NCBI GenBank assembly: GCA_003605085.1
Contig: QZKD01000037.1
Span: 26,381 to 90,380 of the forward strand
DNA length: 64,000 nucleotides
Reading direction: 5' to 3'
From: Acholeplasma sp.
GTDB taxonomy: Bacteria; Bacillota_I; Bacilli_A; Acholeplasmatales; Acholeplasmataceae
Shown here: positions 43,023-50,753 of the stretch, one piece after another
How the letters are laid out: every line of letters starts with the position of its first letter
Position numbering within the stretch: position 1 is the first letter of the stretch
Translations under genes and position numbers: made by a program
The notes under the pieces: model-generated
Databases searched by the model: none
Told to the model about the DNA's origin: nothing
What the model saw: the letters and a program-made list of their open reading frames with translations, nothing else

Positions 43023-43740
43023 GAACGGTCACCTCGAATGATGAGAATTCTCCAGGGAAGTAATTCACGATATACCCGATGACATGTTGTTCGTCATCAT
43101 ATATTTGAGTTCGTATGAGGTAAATGGCTTCACCGGGCAATATGTTGAGTAATTGTGCTTCCGCAGAGGATGCAAGCGTTGGCGAGAATGTGTTTTGAAG
43201 ATGATGGATTGGATGATGATACGTATCTTGAATCAGTGAAAAAACACCGACATTGGATACGTAGTTCTTTTTGAGTTTGGGGTAATGCTTTTCAGGTAAA
43301 TAAATATGTTGATACAAGAGTGGGTTTGAGTTTGATTTAATGATACGATGAATCACACAAAAGGATTCATTCGTATCCATTTTGAGCATACGCTTAATCA
43401 TGTACTCATCATCGACACAGTCAAAAAGGATGTCTTGAATCTCATTTTGTGGATTCGATTCAAATTGATAGACATTTAAAAAATCTTGATGATAGGTCGA
43501 TCTGTTGGTTACAAACGTTCCCTTGCCTTTGATACGCTTGATCTTATCTTGATCAATCAATTGTTGATACGCCATTTTGACCGCCGTTTGGCTAACACCA
43601 AAAACCTCACAGATTTCTTTTTCCGTGGGGAGTTTGTCGTTATAGGTGAGTCTTCCTCGATCAATCGCATCTGCAATCGATGAAGCAATCTGTTTATAAA
43701 TCGATGTTTTGATGGTCTTGTCAATGAAAATATAATCCAT
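43009..43740 (-). CDS. GntR/UTRA-family regulator, probable controller of the SQ cluster
   Basis: This 243-residue protein has a classic GntR HTH (DAIDRGRLTYNDKLPTEKEI then VSQTAVKMAYQQLIDQDKIK, KGKGTFVTNR, about 25-80) and a C-terminal UTRA sensor (about 100-240, ESFCVIHRIIKSNSNPLLYQHIYLP). AAGGAGGG lies ahead of the ATG at 43740. A perfect 6-3-6 palindrome CATAAC-ATA-GTTATG at 43778-43792 overlaps its -10 box and should be its own operator. GntR/UTRA proteins commonly sense sugars or sugar phosphates. It is inserted between the sulfoacetate-forming ligase genes and the permease/GH31 genes. Confidence 0.85.
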   Translation of the reverse strand: MDYIFIDKTIKTSIYKQIASSIADAIDRGRLTYNDKLPTEKEICEVFGVSQTAVKMAYQQLIDQDKIKRIKGKGTFVTNRSTYHQDFLNVYQFESNPQNEIQDILFDCVDDEYMIKRMLKMDTNESFCVIHRIIKSNSNPLLYQHIYLPEKHYPKLKKNYVSNVGVFSLIQDTYHHPIHHLQNTFSPTLASSAEAQLLNILPGEAIYLIRTQIYDDEQHVIGYIVNYFPGEFSSFEVTVHAKP

Positions 43741-43775
43741 GGAAGCATACCCTCCTTGTCATTGAACTTAGTTAC

Positions 43776-43792
43776 ATCATAACATAGTTATG
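43776..43792 (-). promoter_or_regulatory. Palindromic operator over the -10 of the first GntR gene
   Basis: CATAAC-ATA-GTTATG (43778-43792) is a perfect 15-base palindrome overlapping a minus-strand TATGAT (43781-43776). The related half CATAACATAG recurs upstream of the HIBYL-CoA hydrolase-like gene near 38795. Likely autoregulation site. Confidence 0.6.
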
Positions 43793-43804
43793 TCTAAAAA
43801 TGGC

Positions 43805-44695
43805 TTAGTCTTTTGTTACGCCTAGTTCTTCTAAAAGTTTTCCAACCTTGCGGGGACGATCGGCAACTTTCGCTCCGGCTTTTTCTAACATCTCAATTTT
43901 GTTTTGGACAGAGCCTTTACCACCGGTAATGATCGCTCCTGCATGTCCCATTTTTTGTCCTTTAGGTGCGGTTCTACCGCCTAAAAAGGCAACGAGAGGT
44001 TTGGTGAATGTGCCCTTTAATATCGTTTCAGCCACTTCTTCTTCCATGGTTCCACCAAGTTCTCCGATAATAACCACAGCTTTTGTTTCAGGATCTTTTT
44101 GATAAAGGGGTAAGAATTCAGCAAATCTCGCACCTGGAACTGGATCTCCTCCTACACCGATCAAGGATGAGACTCCATAACCCGCTTCAACGATCATCGC
44201 GGTCACTTCATTGGTTAAAGAACCACTGCGGGTCATGACACCAATCGATCCCTTTTTATAAACGCGTTCAATCCAGTGAGGAAAACTACCCATCATCGCT
44301 TCTTTGGGTGAAATGACTCCTGAGGTATTTCCACCTACCACAAAGGCATTTTCTTCTAACGCACGTTGTCTGATTTCCATCATTTCATGTAGAGGGATCC
44401 CATCAGCAATGGTAACAATCTTTTTAATCCCTGCTTCGAGGGCTTCAAAGACAGCATCTTTAGTCATCTTAGGGGGGACAAATAACATCGTCGCATCAAT
44501 CTTATGATGTTTTAACGCATTTTTCACTGAGTGATAAACCGGAATGCCTTCCACCATTTGACCTTCTTTACCTGGGGTTACCCCACAGATCACATCGGTG
44601 CCTAAATCTATCATATGTTTGGTCCAAAAGCTTCCTTCACTACCCGTGATGCCTTGGACACACACTTTGGTTTCTCGATCGATAAAAATACTCAT
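43805..44695 (-). CDS. CoA ligase alpha subunit (SucD-like), sulfoacetate-CoA ligase component
   Basis: This 296-residue protein matches succinyl-CoA synthetase alpha subunits: CVQGITGSEGSFWTKHMIDLG (CoA site), IVTIADGIPLHEMME, VMTRSGSLTNEVTAMI, and GHAGAIITGGKGSVQNKIEML with the phosphorylated His (GHAGA). It overlaps the beta-subunit gene by 4 bases. Downstream of a CoA-acylating aldehyde dehydrogenase, it is predicted to convert sulfoacetyl-CoA + ADP + Pi to sulfoacetate + ATP + CoA, the SqwKL-type reaction of the sulfo-TK variant (from my recollection of a report in Acholeplasma). A succinate- or malate-CoA ligase is the alternative; no TCA genes are nearby. Confidence 0.85.
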   Translation of the reverse strand: MSIFIDRETKVCVQGITGSEGSFWTKHMIDLGTDVICGVTPGKEGQMVEGIPVYHSVKNALKHHKIDATMLFVPPKMTKDAVFEALEAGIKKIVTIADGIPLHEMMEIRQRALEENAFVVGGNTSGVISPKEAMMGSFPHWIERVYKKGSIGVMTRSGSLTNEVTAMIVEAGYGVSSLIGVGGDPVPGARFAEFLPLYQKDPETKAVVIIGELGGTMEEEVAETILKGTFTKPLVAFLGGRTAPKGQKMGHAGAIITGGKGSVQNKIEMLEKAGAKVADRPRKVGKLLEELGVTKD

Positions 44696-45813
44696 CGCTT
44701 TTCCCCCTTCGCTAGACGTACCGCAGTTCTTACGGCTTCTTCTGTATCAAATAATGGGGTGAGTCCTGCTTCTTTTAAAAGTTCGACTGCGTGGGCTTCA
44801 TTGGTTCCACGAATACAGGTCACAATCGGTCTGTCAGGATTCAATTTCTTGATCGCTTCAACAATCCCTTCAGCCATGACATCCGCACGTGCAATGGTGC
44901 CAAAGGTCACGATCAAAATGACTTTTGAAGGTACTTTTAAGCAGATCTCCATCGCTTTAACCGCTTTTTTATAATTAGGTCCACCAAATTCAAGATAGTT
45001 CGCAACCGTGCCACCCTCATAATGAATGAGATCATAGACGGTTGTTGTTAAACCTGCTCCTGCACACATCAGTCCAATATCCCCATCAAACTGGATAAAA
45101 GGAATCCCCTCAAGGGATGCCTCATAGGCAGCTTCGGAGGAATAATCGGTTTCTGTTTGAGCAAAGCGAGGTTGACGAAAAACGGAATTGTCATCAATCA
45201 TGATCTTTCCATCACCGGCAATGAGTGTATCTTCTTTGGTCGCGAATAAAGGATTGATTTCGACAAGTTCTGCATCATATTTTTTAAAGATCTCATAAAT
45301 ATTCATGAGAATCTGAATCATCTGCTTGGTTTGATTAACTGATAAATTCATTTGATAGGCGATATGTCTTGCCTGATGAGAAAGTAAGCCATAGCGTAGA
45401 TCAATGGGTTCTTTGATGATGAGTTCAGGATGTTCTACAGCGAGTGTTTCAATTTCAACACCACCGGATTCACTGGCGATTAAGATAGCTTTTCCACTGG
45501 GTGCATCCACCGTAATCGAGACATAGATTTCTTTATCGATATGCACAGCCTCTTCGATTAAAAGATGTTTCATCGAGGGTTCAATCTCAAAAAGACGCTT
45601 CACTTGATAAAGTGCCTCGTTTTCATTTTTGACGAGTTGAATGAGACCTCTTTTCCCTCTTCCCCCACTTAAGACTTGAGCTTTAACTACACTTGGGAAA
45701 CCTACACTCTTCACTTCAGGATTGGTATCTTCTTTTTGAATTAAGATACTCTTTGGTGTGGGGATCTTATGTTCACTAAAGACTGTTTTTGCCTGATACT
45801 CGTAGAGCTTCAT
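44692..45813 (-). CDS. CoA ligase beta subunit (SucC-like), sulfoacetate-CoA ligase component
   Basis: This 373-residue protein begins MKLYEYQAKTVFSEHKIPTP and has the ATP-grasp segment VVKAQVLSGGRGKRGLIQLV, ELVEINPLFATKED and a C-terminal CoA-ligase domain FDGDIGLMCAGAGLTTTVYD with EFGGPNYKKAVKAMEI. It overlaps the aldehyde dehydrogenase gene (4 bases) and the alpha subunit gene (4 bases), so all three are translated together. With the alpha subunit it should couple cleavage of a thioester to ATP synthesis. Context makes sulfoacetyl-CoA the likely substrate (SqwKL-type). Length is slightly below that of SucC (about 388). Confidence 0.85.
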   Translation of the reverse strand: MKLYEYQAKTVFSEHKIPTPKSILIQKEDTNPEVKSVGFPSVVKAQVLSGGRGKRGLIQLVKNENEALYQVKRLFEIEPSMKHLLIEEAVHIDKEIYVSITVDAPSGKAILIASESGGVEIETLAVEHPELIIKEPIDLRYGLLSHQARHIAYQMNLSVNQTKQMIQILMNIYEIFKKYDAELVEINPLFATKEDTLIAGDGKIMIDDNSVFRQPRFAQTETDYSSEAAYEASLEGIPFIQFDGDIGLMCAGAGLTTTVYDLIHYEGGTVANYLEFGGPNYKKAVKAMEICLKVPSKVILIVTFGTIARADVMAEGIVEAIKKLNPDRPIVTCIRGTNEAHAVELLKEAGLTPLFDTEEAVRTAVRLAKGEKR

Positions 45814-47210
45814 GCTTTCACCTCACGTAGATAGTCACCAAAAATCTCTTCATCCGAAGGACGTTTCGGTGTAAAGTATTCAGAGACCCATGTCACATTG
45901 ATAAAATGCTTAAAGGTAATATTTTCAGAGGTGATGTTTCCGCCCCAAGATCCGCAACCTAAAGAGACTGTCGATGGCATCCCATTAAAGAAGGCACCAC
46001 CATTACCTGCAGCTTGGGCTTGATTGACCATCACACGACTCGTTTTCATGCGTGATCCAATCTTTTCAATATACTCTTGATTAAAGGTATGGATGCCACA
46101 GGAGTGTCCTGTACCATAATTATTAGTTAGTCTTTCTAAGATTTTATACCCTTCTTCAAATTCACGATATGTAAAGACGGTTAAGACAGGAGATAATTTT
46201 TCTTGAGAAAAGAAGTCTTTTTCAATGTCGCTTGCTCCTTCAACGAGTAAGACTTTGATTTCTTCAGAAACTTTGATTCCCGCACTATCTGCAATCGTTT
46301 TTGCAGACTGTGCAATGATCGCTGGATTGATCGAACGATACCCTTTCGCATTTTGAATCCACATATATTCTTCTAAGACTTTTCTTTCATTTTTGACGAA
46401 GTAAGAACCAAGTCTGATCAATTCACCCACGAATCGATCATAGATAGATTCATGGACAATGACTGAATTTTCGCTTGAACACGATGTTGCATGATCGAAA
46501 GATTTGCTGGTAAATACTTTTTTAGCTGCATCTAAAACATCACAGTCTTCCGCGATGATCTGAACGGAGTTTCCTGGACCCACACCATAGGCTGGGGTTC
46601 CAGAAGAATACGCTGCTTTCACCATGGGTCCACCACCGGTGGCAAGCACGACATTCACCTGTTTCATGAGTTCTCCAGTGAGCTCTAAAGAGGGTTCTTC
46701 GATGACTTGAATAAGATCTAGGGGAGCCCCGACCTTTCTTAAGCCTTCACGCATGAAATCGACTGCCATTTTAGTCGATAGCTTAGCTTTAGGGTGGGGT
46801 GCAAAGATCACAGCATTCTTTCCTTTGAGAATGGTAATGCCATTACTAGCTGGGGTTGCTGTAGGATTGGTCACAGGGGTGAGGGCACCGACTACGCCGA
46901 CAGGCTTTGCATATTTTTTGATCTTTTTATCGAAATCTTCTTCAATAAGACCTACGGATTTCGCATCTTTAAGATCCTTTAAAACACCAAGCACTTTATT
47001 TTTGTGCTTAGCTACTTTATCAGGAATATTTCCCATACCTGTTTCTTCTACAGCACTGGTCGCTAGTTTTAAAATATTTTCATCGTTATAGACTTCCCAA
47101 CCAACGGCGATACACACTTTATCAATTTCTTCTTGCGTGTAGTGATCAATCGCTTGTTGGGCAGCTTTCGCTTTTTTTATATAGTTTAGAATCATCTCTT
47201 TAGAATCCAT
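45810..47210 (-). CDS. sqwD: CoA-acylating sulfoacetaldehyde dehydrogenase
   Basis: This 466-residue protein is an acylating aldehyde dehydrogenase of the EutE/SauS/AdhE type. It has VGALTPVTNPTATPASNGIT (CoA/NAD binding region), VLATGGGPMVKAAYSSGTPA and the catalytic-Cys motif SFDHATSCSSENSVIVHE, plus AGNGGAFFNGMPSTVSLGCG near the end. It should oxidise sulfoacetaldehyde, CoA and NAD+ to sulfoacetyl-CoA and NADH. AAGGAG precedes the ATG. Overlap with the two ligase genes makes a three-gene module for sulfoacetaldehyde to sulfoacetate with ATP. Length and motifs fit SauS/SqwD enzymes. Acetaldehyde or succinate semialdehyde activity cannot be excluded. Confidence 0.82.
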   Translation of the reverse strand: MDSKEMILNYIKKAKAAQQAIDHYTQEEIDKVCIAVGWEVYNDENILKLATSAVEETGMGNIPDKVAKHKNKVLGVLKDLKDAKSVGLIEEDFDKKIKKYAKPVGVVGALTPVTNPTATPASNGITILKGKNAVIFAPHPKAKLSTKMAVDFMREGLRKVGAPLDLIQVIEEPSLELTGELMKQVNVVLATGGGPMVKAAYSSGTPAYGVGPGNSVQIIAEDCDVLDAAKKVFTSKSFDHATSCSSENSVIVHESIYDRFVGELIRLGSYFVKNERKVLEEYMWIQNAKGYRSINPAIIAQSAKTIADSAGIKVSEEIKVLLVEGASDIEKDFFSQEKLSPVLTVFTYREFEEGYKILERLTNNYGTGHSCGIHTFNQEYIEKIGSRMKTSRVMVNQAQAAGNGGAFFNGMPSTVSLGCGSWGGNITSENITFKHFINVTWVSEYFTPKRPSDEEIFGDYLREVKA

Positions 47211-47223
47211 GATTTCACTCCTT

Positions 47224-48468
47224 TTATACTAAAATACCTACTAAGCCTAAAATCCATAAGAAGATAGCAATAAATGCTAAGGATACAAAGGCATAGGCAA
47301 ATAATTCGTTAAATAGTTTCTTACGATCAATGACTTCAGGAGCGCTCGCAATCGCGAGTGCACCCATGGTTGAAAAGGGGCTGATCGTCACAAAATGAGA
47401 GCCAATCGCGATCACAATCGTAATCACTGCAGGAGTCACGACATTATTGAGTTTATCTGCGAGTTCAACCGCTGTAGGAATTAAGGTAGGCATCACCACA
47501 CCCACTGCAGAAGAAAACATCGACATCACACCAGATAAGATTGCCATGATCGGAATCGCGGTGTTCTTATTCATCAGATTGGCAAGAATCGTTGTTAATA
47601 ATTCAACACCACCGAGTTCACTGATGACACTGATTAAAACAGCTGTTCCACAGATTAAAGTAATCGCTGTCCACGCGACGCTATGAATTGCTTGATGAGG
47701 ATCTGCTGATTTAATAATGAGTAAGAAGGTAGCAAATACGATACTTGCAAAACCGACATTTACACCAAATCCCATCACCCAGACGATGAGTAAAACAATA
47801 CAAATTAAGGTAATGATTTGTTGTTTATTGAGTTTTTCAGGTTTTTGGATTTCTATACGATTTCCTTTTAGCTTCGCTCCACCCAGTAAAAAGAATAGGA
47901 AGATGGATAACACGGTCATGCTGAAAACATGAGTCAAATAAATTCTAAACCCTAATTCTCCCACGCCATGTTCTAAAGCAAGTTGTAGTGCAACAATCCC
48001 ATTAGGGGCGATTGGAGATAAACCTCCTGCAATTGCACCATTGATGATAATAATACTCATCAGAGTCACAGGAATTTTTGCTTGATATGCTAAAGCCAAT
48101 CCAATAGGTAACAATAATGCTCCTGTAGATATATTGCCTGGACCAATCGAAGCAAGAATCAATGCTAGAAAATAGAAAATGACAATAATCAAAATGGTTT
48201 TCCCATGAGATTGATAAATCATCATATTGGATACTTTCTCTAGGGTACCATTAAGTTTGGTAATCCCAAAGAGTAATGTCACTCCAAAGGTTGTGAAAAA
48301 GAGTTTGAGTGGCCAGTATGAAATGATCGTATCAATCGGAATGCCACCCAAATAGAAGCCGACGAGAAGGGAAAACACCAACGCGATCAATCCTACGTTG
48401 ACATTCTTCCAAAATCCTATAGCTATCGCTAAAACAAGCGATAGTAACGAAATGATCGCGATCGTCAT
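47224..48468 (-). CDS. Ion-transporter superfamily permease, candidate sulfoacetate exporter
   Basis: This 414-residue protein has about 11 membrane helices and the MatC/ArsB-like pattern: ASIGPGNISTGALLLPIGLAL, GAIAGGLSPIAPNGIVALQL and a C-terminal IGSHFVTISPFSTMGALAIA with re-entrant-loop SPF/TISPF motifs typical of carboxylate permeases of the IT superfamily. It lies between the RpiB-like isomerase and the aldehyde dehydrogenase genes, the position expected for a sulfonate efflux carrier. So it probably exports the end product sulfoacetate. Import of a C4-acid is the alternative. No obvious ribosome site beyond GAACGG. Confidence 0.78.
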   Translation of the reverse strand: MTIAIISLLSLVLAIAIGFWKNVNVGLIALVFSLLVGFYLGGIPIDTIISYWPLKLFFTTFGVTLLFGITKLNGTLEKVSNMMIYQSHGKTILIIVIFYFLALILASIGPGNISTGALLLPIGLALAYQAKIPVTLMSIIIINGAIAGGLSPIAPNGIVALQLALEHGVGELGFRIYLTHVFSMTVLSIFLFFLLGGAKLKGNRIEIQKPEKLNKQQIITLICIVLLIVWVMGFGVNVGFASIVFATFLLIIKSADPHQAIHSVAWTAITLICGTAVLISVISELGGVELLTTILANLMNKNTAIPIMAILSGVMSMFSSAVGVVMPTLIPTAVELADKLNNVVTPAVITIVIAIGSHFVTISPFSTMGALAIASAPEVIDRKKLFNELFAYAFVSLAFIAIFLWILGLVGILV

Positions 48469-48473
48469 ATGAA

Positions 48474-48959
48474 TTACCGTTCTTTATGAAAACTTTCTTT
48501 TTCGATTTCTCTCACGATGACTCTAGCTTTTTCTAAATTACGTGCTCGCCAATCTTCTAAGTTTTGGGTAAATGTTGTATTTAAAAATGCTTTCGTCATT
48601 TCAACACCCATGATGGGTGCAATGATCCATCCGCCCATGCATAACACATTAGCATCATTAATCGCTCGACATTTTTCAGCAGCATATACTGATTCACAGG
48701 CTGCAGCATAGACGCCTTCATGTTTATTAGCAACCACAGACATACCCATGCCTGTACCACAGATTAAAACACCTTTATCATAGAGTTTATTTTGAATAAG
48801 AGTTGCTCCTTTTTTAGCGACTTCAAAGAACGGAAGCGCATTGTTTTCATCAATGGTTCCGATATCTTCTACGAAGTAATCTTGTTCTAAGAGATACCCT
48901 TTAATGGCTTCTTTAAGCACAAATCCAGATTTATCAGATCCAATAAATATTTTTTTCAT
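48474..48959 (-). CDS. sqwI: RpiB/LacAB-family sugar isomerase, putative 4-deoxy-4-sulfoerythrose isomerase
   Basis: Start chosen at the ATG at 48959 (GGGAG 9 bases upstream); ATG at 48965 is close. The 161-residue product begins MKKIFIGSDKSGFVLKEAI and has VLICGTGMGMSVVANK, including the catalytic Cys of the RpiB family. The usual GSDHAG is GSDKSG: the His involved near the phosphate/ring-opening site is Lys. In sulfo-TK the RpiB-family SqwI isomerises sulfoerythrose to sulfoerythrulose, a sulfonate substrate instead of a phosphate. It is between the transketolase and the exporter. Ribose-5-P isomerase is the alternative but the context argues against. Confidence 0.8.
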   Translation of the reverse strand: MKKIFIGSDKSGFVLKEAIKGYLLEQDYFVEDIGTIDENNALPFFEVAKKGATLIQNKLYDKGVLICGTGMGMSVVANKHEGVYAAACESVYAAEKCRAINDANVLCMGGWIIAPIMGVEMTKAFLNTTFTQNLEDWRARNLEKARVIVREIEKESFHKER

Positions 48960-48983
48960 CGTCATTGTCTCCCTTATATTCAC

Positions 48984-49928
48984 TCATTTTTTTCTTGCTA
49001 AAACACGATGTGTTGCATCGACAATATTCTTCGCTTTTAAACCAAATTTTTCCATCAAGAAATCTTTCTTTCCGACTTCACCAAAATGGTCTTTGACTCC
49101 AACTCTTTCCATCGGTGCTGGATAATGTTCACCCAACACTTCAGCCACAGCACTACCGAGTCCATTGATGATGTTATGGTTTTCAGCAACCACGACAGCA
49201 TTGGTTTTTTTGACATCGTTGATGATTGCTTCAACATCGATGGGCTTAATCGTATGAATATTGATCACACTTGCGTGTATACCTTCTTCTTTTAAAATCT
49301 TTGCTGCATCTAGTGCTTCTTTAACCATAATCCCAGTCGCAAAGATCGAGACATCTTTACCTTCAAGAATCTGGGTTGCTTTACCTAAAGTAAATGTTTG
49401 GTTGTCATCAAAGATAGGATCAAATTCTTGACGGAGTAAACGAATATAGACCGGACCTTTATGGTCAATAATTTGAGGAAATAAAGCTGCGAGCTGCACA
49501 CCATCCACGGGTTCAACAATGGTCATACCTGGAAGATTACGCATCAGACCCACATCTTCTAAAGACATATGGGTTCCCCCATTGAGCTGTGCCATAATAC
49601 CTGGATCGGATCCACACATCTTGACATTGAGTTTAGCATATGCCACCGATAGCGTCACTTGGTCAAACACACGGCGTGTCGCAAACGGTGTAAACGTATG
49701 GGTGAAAGGGAGTTTTCCCATGTTGGCAAGTCCAGCAGCAACCCCGATCATGTTGGCTTCTTGAACACCGACATTCACGGTTCTTTCGGGATATTTATCA
49801 GCAAATAACGTCGTCTTCAAAGCTTTCATTAAGTCAGCTTCAACGATCACGATTTCAGGATGTATTTCTGCATAATGCATCAGTAAGTCGACATAGATAT
49901 CTCTTAATTGTCTATTTCTTAGTTCCAT
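48984..49928 (-). CDS. sqwH: Transketolase C-terminal half (pyrimidine-binding and C-terminal domains), sulfofructose transketolase
   Basis: This 314-residue protein is the C-terminal half of a split transketolase: LVEADLMKALKTTLFADKYP-type opening, ERTVNVGVQEANMIGVAAGLA (the Glu that activates thiamine diphosphate), FTHTFTPFATRRVFDQV and the C-terminal domain VFATGIMVKEALDAAKIL, VVVAENHNIINGLGSA. It is 3 bases from the N-terminal half gene. Together they should transfer C1-C2 of sulfofructose, then sulfoerythrulose, to glyceraldehyde-3-P. Products are xylulose-5-P and sulfoacetaldehyde. The symbol follows the SqwGH naming as I recall it; which half is G or H is assumed. Confidence 0.82.
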   Translation of the reverse strand: MELRNRQLRDIYVDLLMHYAEIHPEIVIVEADLMKALKTTLFADKYPERTVNVGVQEANMIGVAAGLANMGKLPFTHTFTPFATRRVFDQVTLSVAYAKLNVKMCGSDPGIMAQLNGGTHMSLEDVGLMRNLPGMTIVEPVDGVQLAALFPQIIDHKGPVYIRLLRQEFDPIFDDNQTFTLGKATQILEGKDVSIFATGIMVKEALDAAKILKEEGIHASVINIHTIKPIDVEAIINDVKKTNAVVVAENHNIINGLGSAVAEVLGEHYPAPMERVGVKDHFGEVGKKDFLMEKFGLKAKNIVDATHRVLARKK

Positions 49929-49931
49929 GAT

Positions 49932-50744
49932 TTATTCCAACCCTTCAATCGCTTCTCTTGCCATATCTTTGGTGACAGGCATATTATGAGAGCCTACTTT
50001 ACCTTCACAGAAAGATGCGCCTTTACCCTTAATGGTATGCATAATAATCATTGAAGGTTTACCTTTTTGTGCTTTCGCATTCAATATCGCGTTTTGAATG
50101 GCAACGACATCATGACCATCGATCACTTGAACATACCAATTGAATGCTTCCCACTTCTTATCTAGGGGATAGACATCATTGATCTGATTCACATCACCAT
50201 CAATTTGCATCTTGTTATAATCAGTAAATGCAATCAAAGTATCTAATTTTCTGTTTCCTGCAAAAAGAGCTGCTTCCCAAATTTGACCTTCTTGGGATTC
50301 GCCATCGCCAATCAGGGTATAAATCTTATAGGGAGCATGATCCATTTGTGCACCTACAGCCATACCAACAGCTGCTGAGAATCCTTGACCCAAAGATCCT
50401 GTGGTCATATCGACACCGATTGTTTTATTCATATCGGTATGGGAGGGAAGATTCGTGTTAGAGACATTGAGCGTGTCTAATAATTCCATAGGGAAATAAC
50501 CTTTGAGTGCGAGTGTCGCGTACACGGCAGGTCCACCGTGACCCTTGGATAACACAAAACGATCACGTTCACTCCACTTAGGATTTTTAGGATCAATCTT
50601 CATCTGATCAAAATATAAAACGGTTAATGCATCGACAATCGATAAAGATCCTCCGATATGTCCTACGCCAAGAGTCGCAATCGTGTGTAACGTAAGCTTT
50701 CTAATCTCTTTGGCATACTTTTCTAATGTTTGTCTGTTTTCCAT
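49932..50744 (-). CDS. sqwG: Transketolase N-terminal half (ThDP-binding domain), sulfofructose transketolase
   Basis: This 270-residue protein is the N-terminal split-transketolase subunit: HTIATLGVGHIGGSLSIVDA, FVLSKGHGGPAVYATLALKG and the ThDP/Mg2+ motif IGDGESQEGQIWEAA then TDYNKMQIDG. AGGAGAAAATT precedes the ATG. It lies next to SqvD-like isomerase and the C-terminal half. Split transketolases are common in Firmicutes and archaea; here the neighbours are a sulfosugar isomerase and a sulfoacetaldehyde dehydrogenase, so a sulfofructose/sulfoerythrulose donor is inferred (sulfo-TK). Housekeeping pentose-phosphate transketolase activity is possible too, since the reaction also needs glyceraldehyde-3-P. 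Confidence 0.82.
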   Translation of the reverse strand: MENRQTLEKYAKEIRKLTLHTIATLGVGHIGGSLSIVDALTVLYFDQMKIDPKNPKWSERDRFVLSKGHGGPAVYATLALKGYFPMELLDTLNVSNTNLPSHTDMNKTIGVDMTTGSLGQGFSAAVGMAVGAQMDHAPYKIYTLIGDGESQEGQIWEAALFAGNRKLDTLIAFTDYNKMQIDGDVNQINDVYPLDKKWEAFNWYVQVIDGHDVVAIQNAILNAKAQKGKPSMIIMHTIKGKGASFCEGKVGSHNMPVTKDMAREAIEGLE

Positions 50745-50753
50745 AATTTTCTC

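Noticed and set aside
43805..45813. TCA-cycle succinyl-CoA synthetase
   Set aside because: The genes overlap an acylating aldehyde dehydrogenase and no other TCA enzyme is seen.
48984..50744. Ordinary pentose-phosphate transketolase operon
   Set aside because: Split transketolase, RpiB-type isomerase and an acylating dehydrogenase next to SQases and an SqvD-like isomerase fit sulfo-TK far better, though dual use cannot be excluded.
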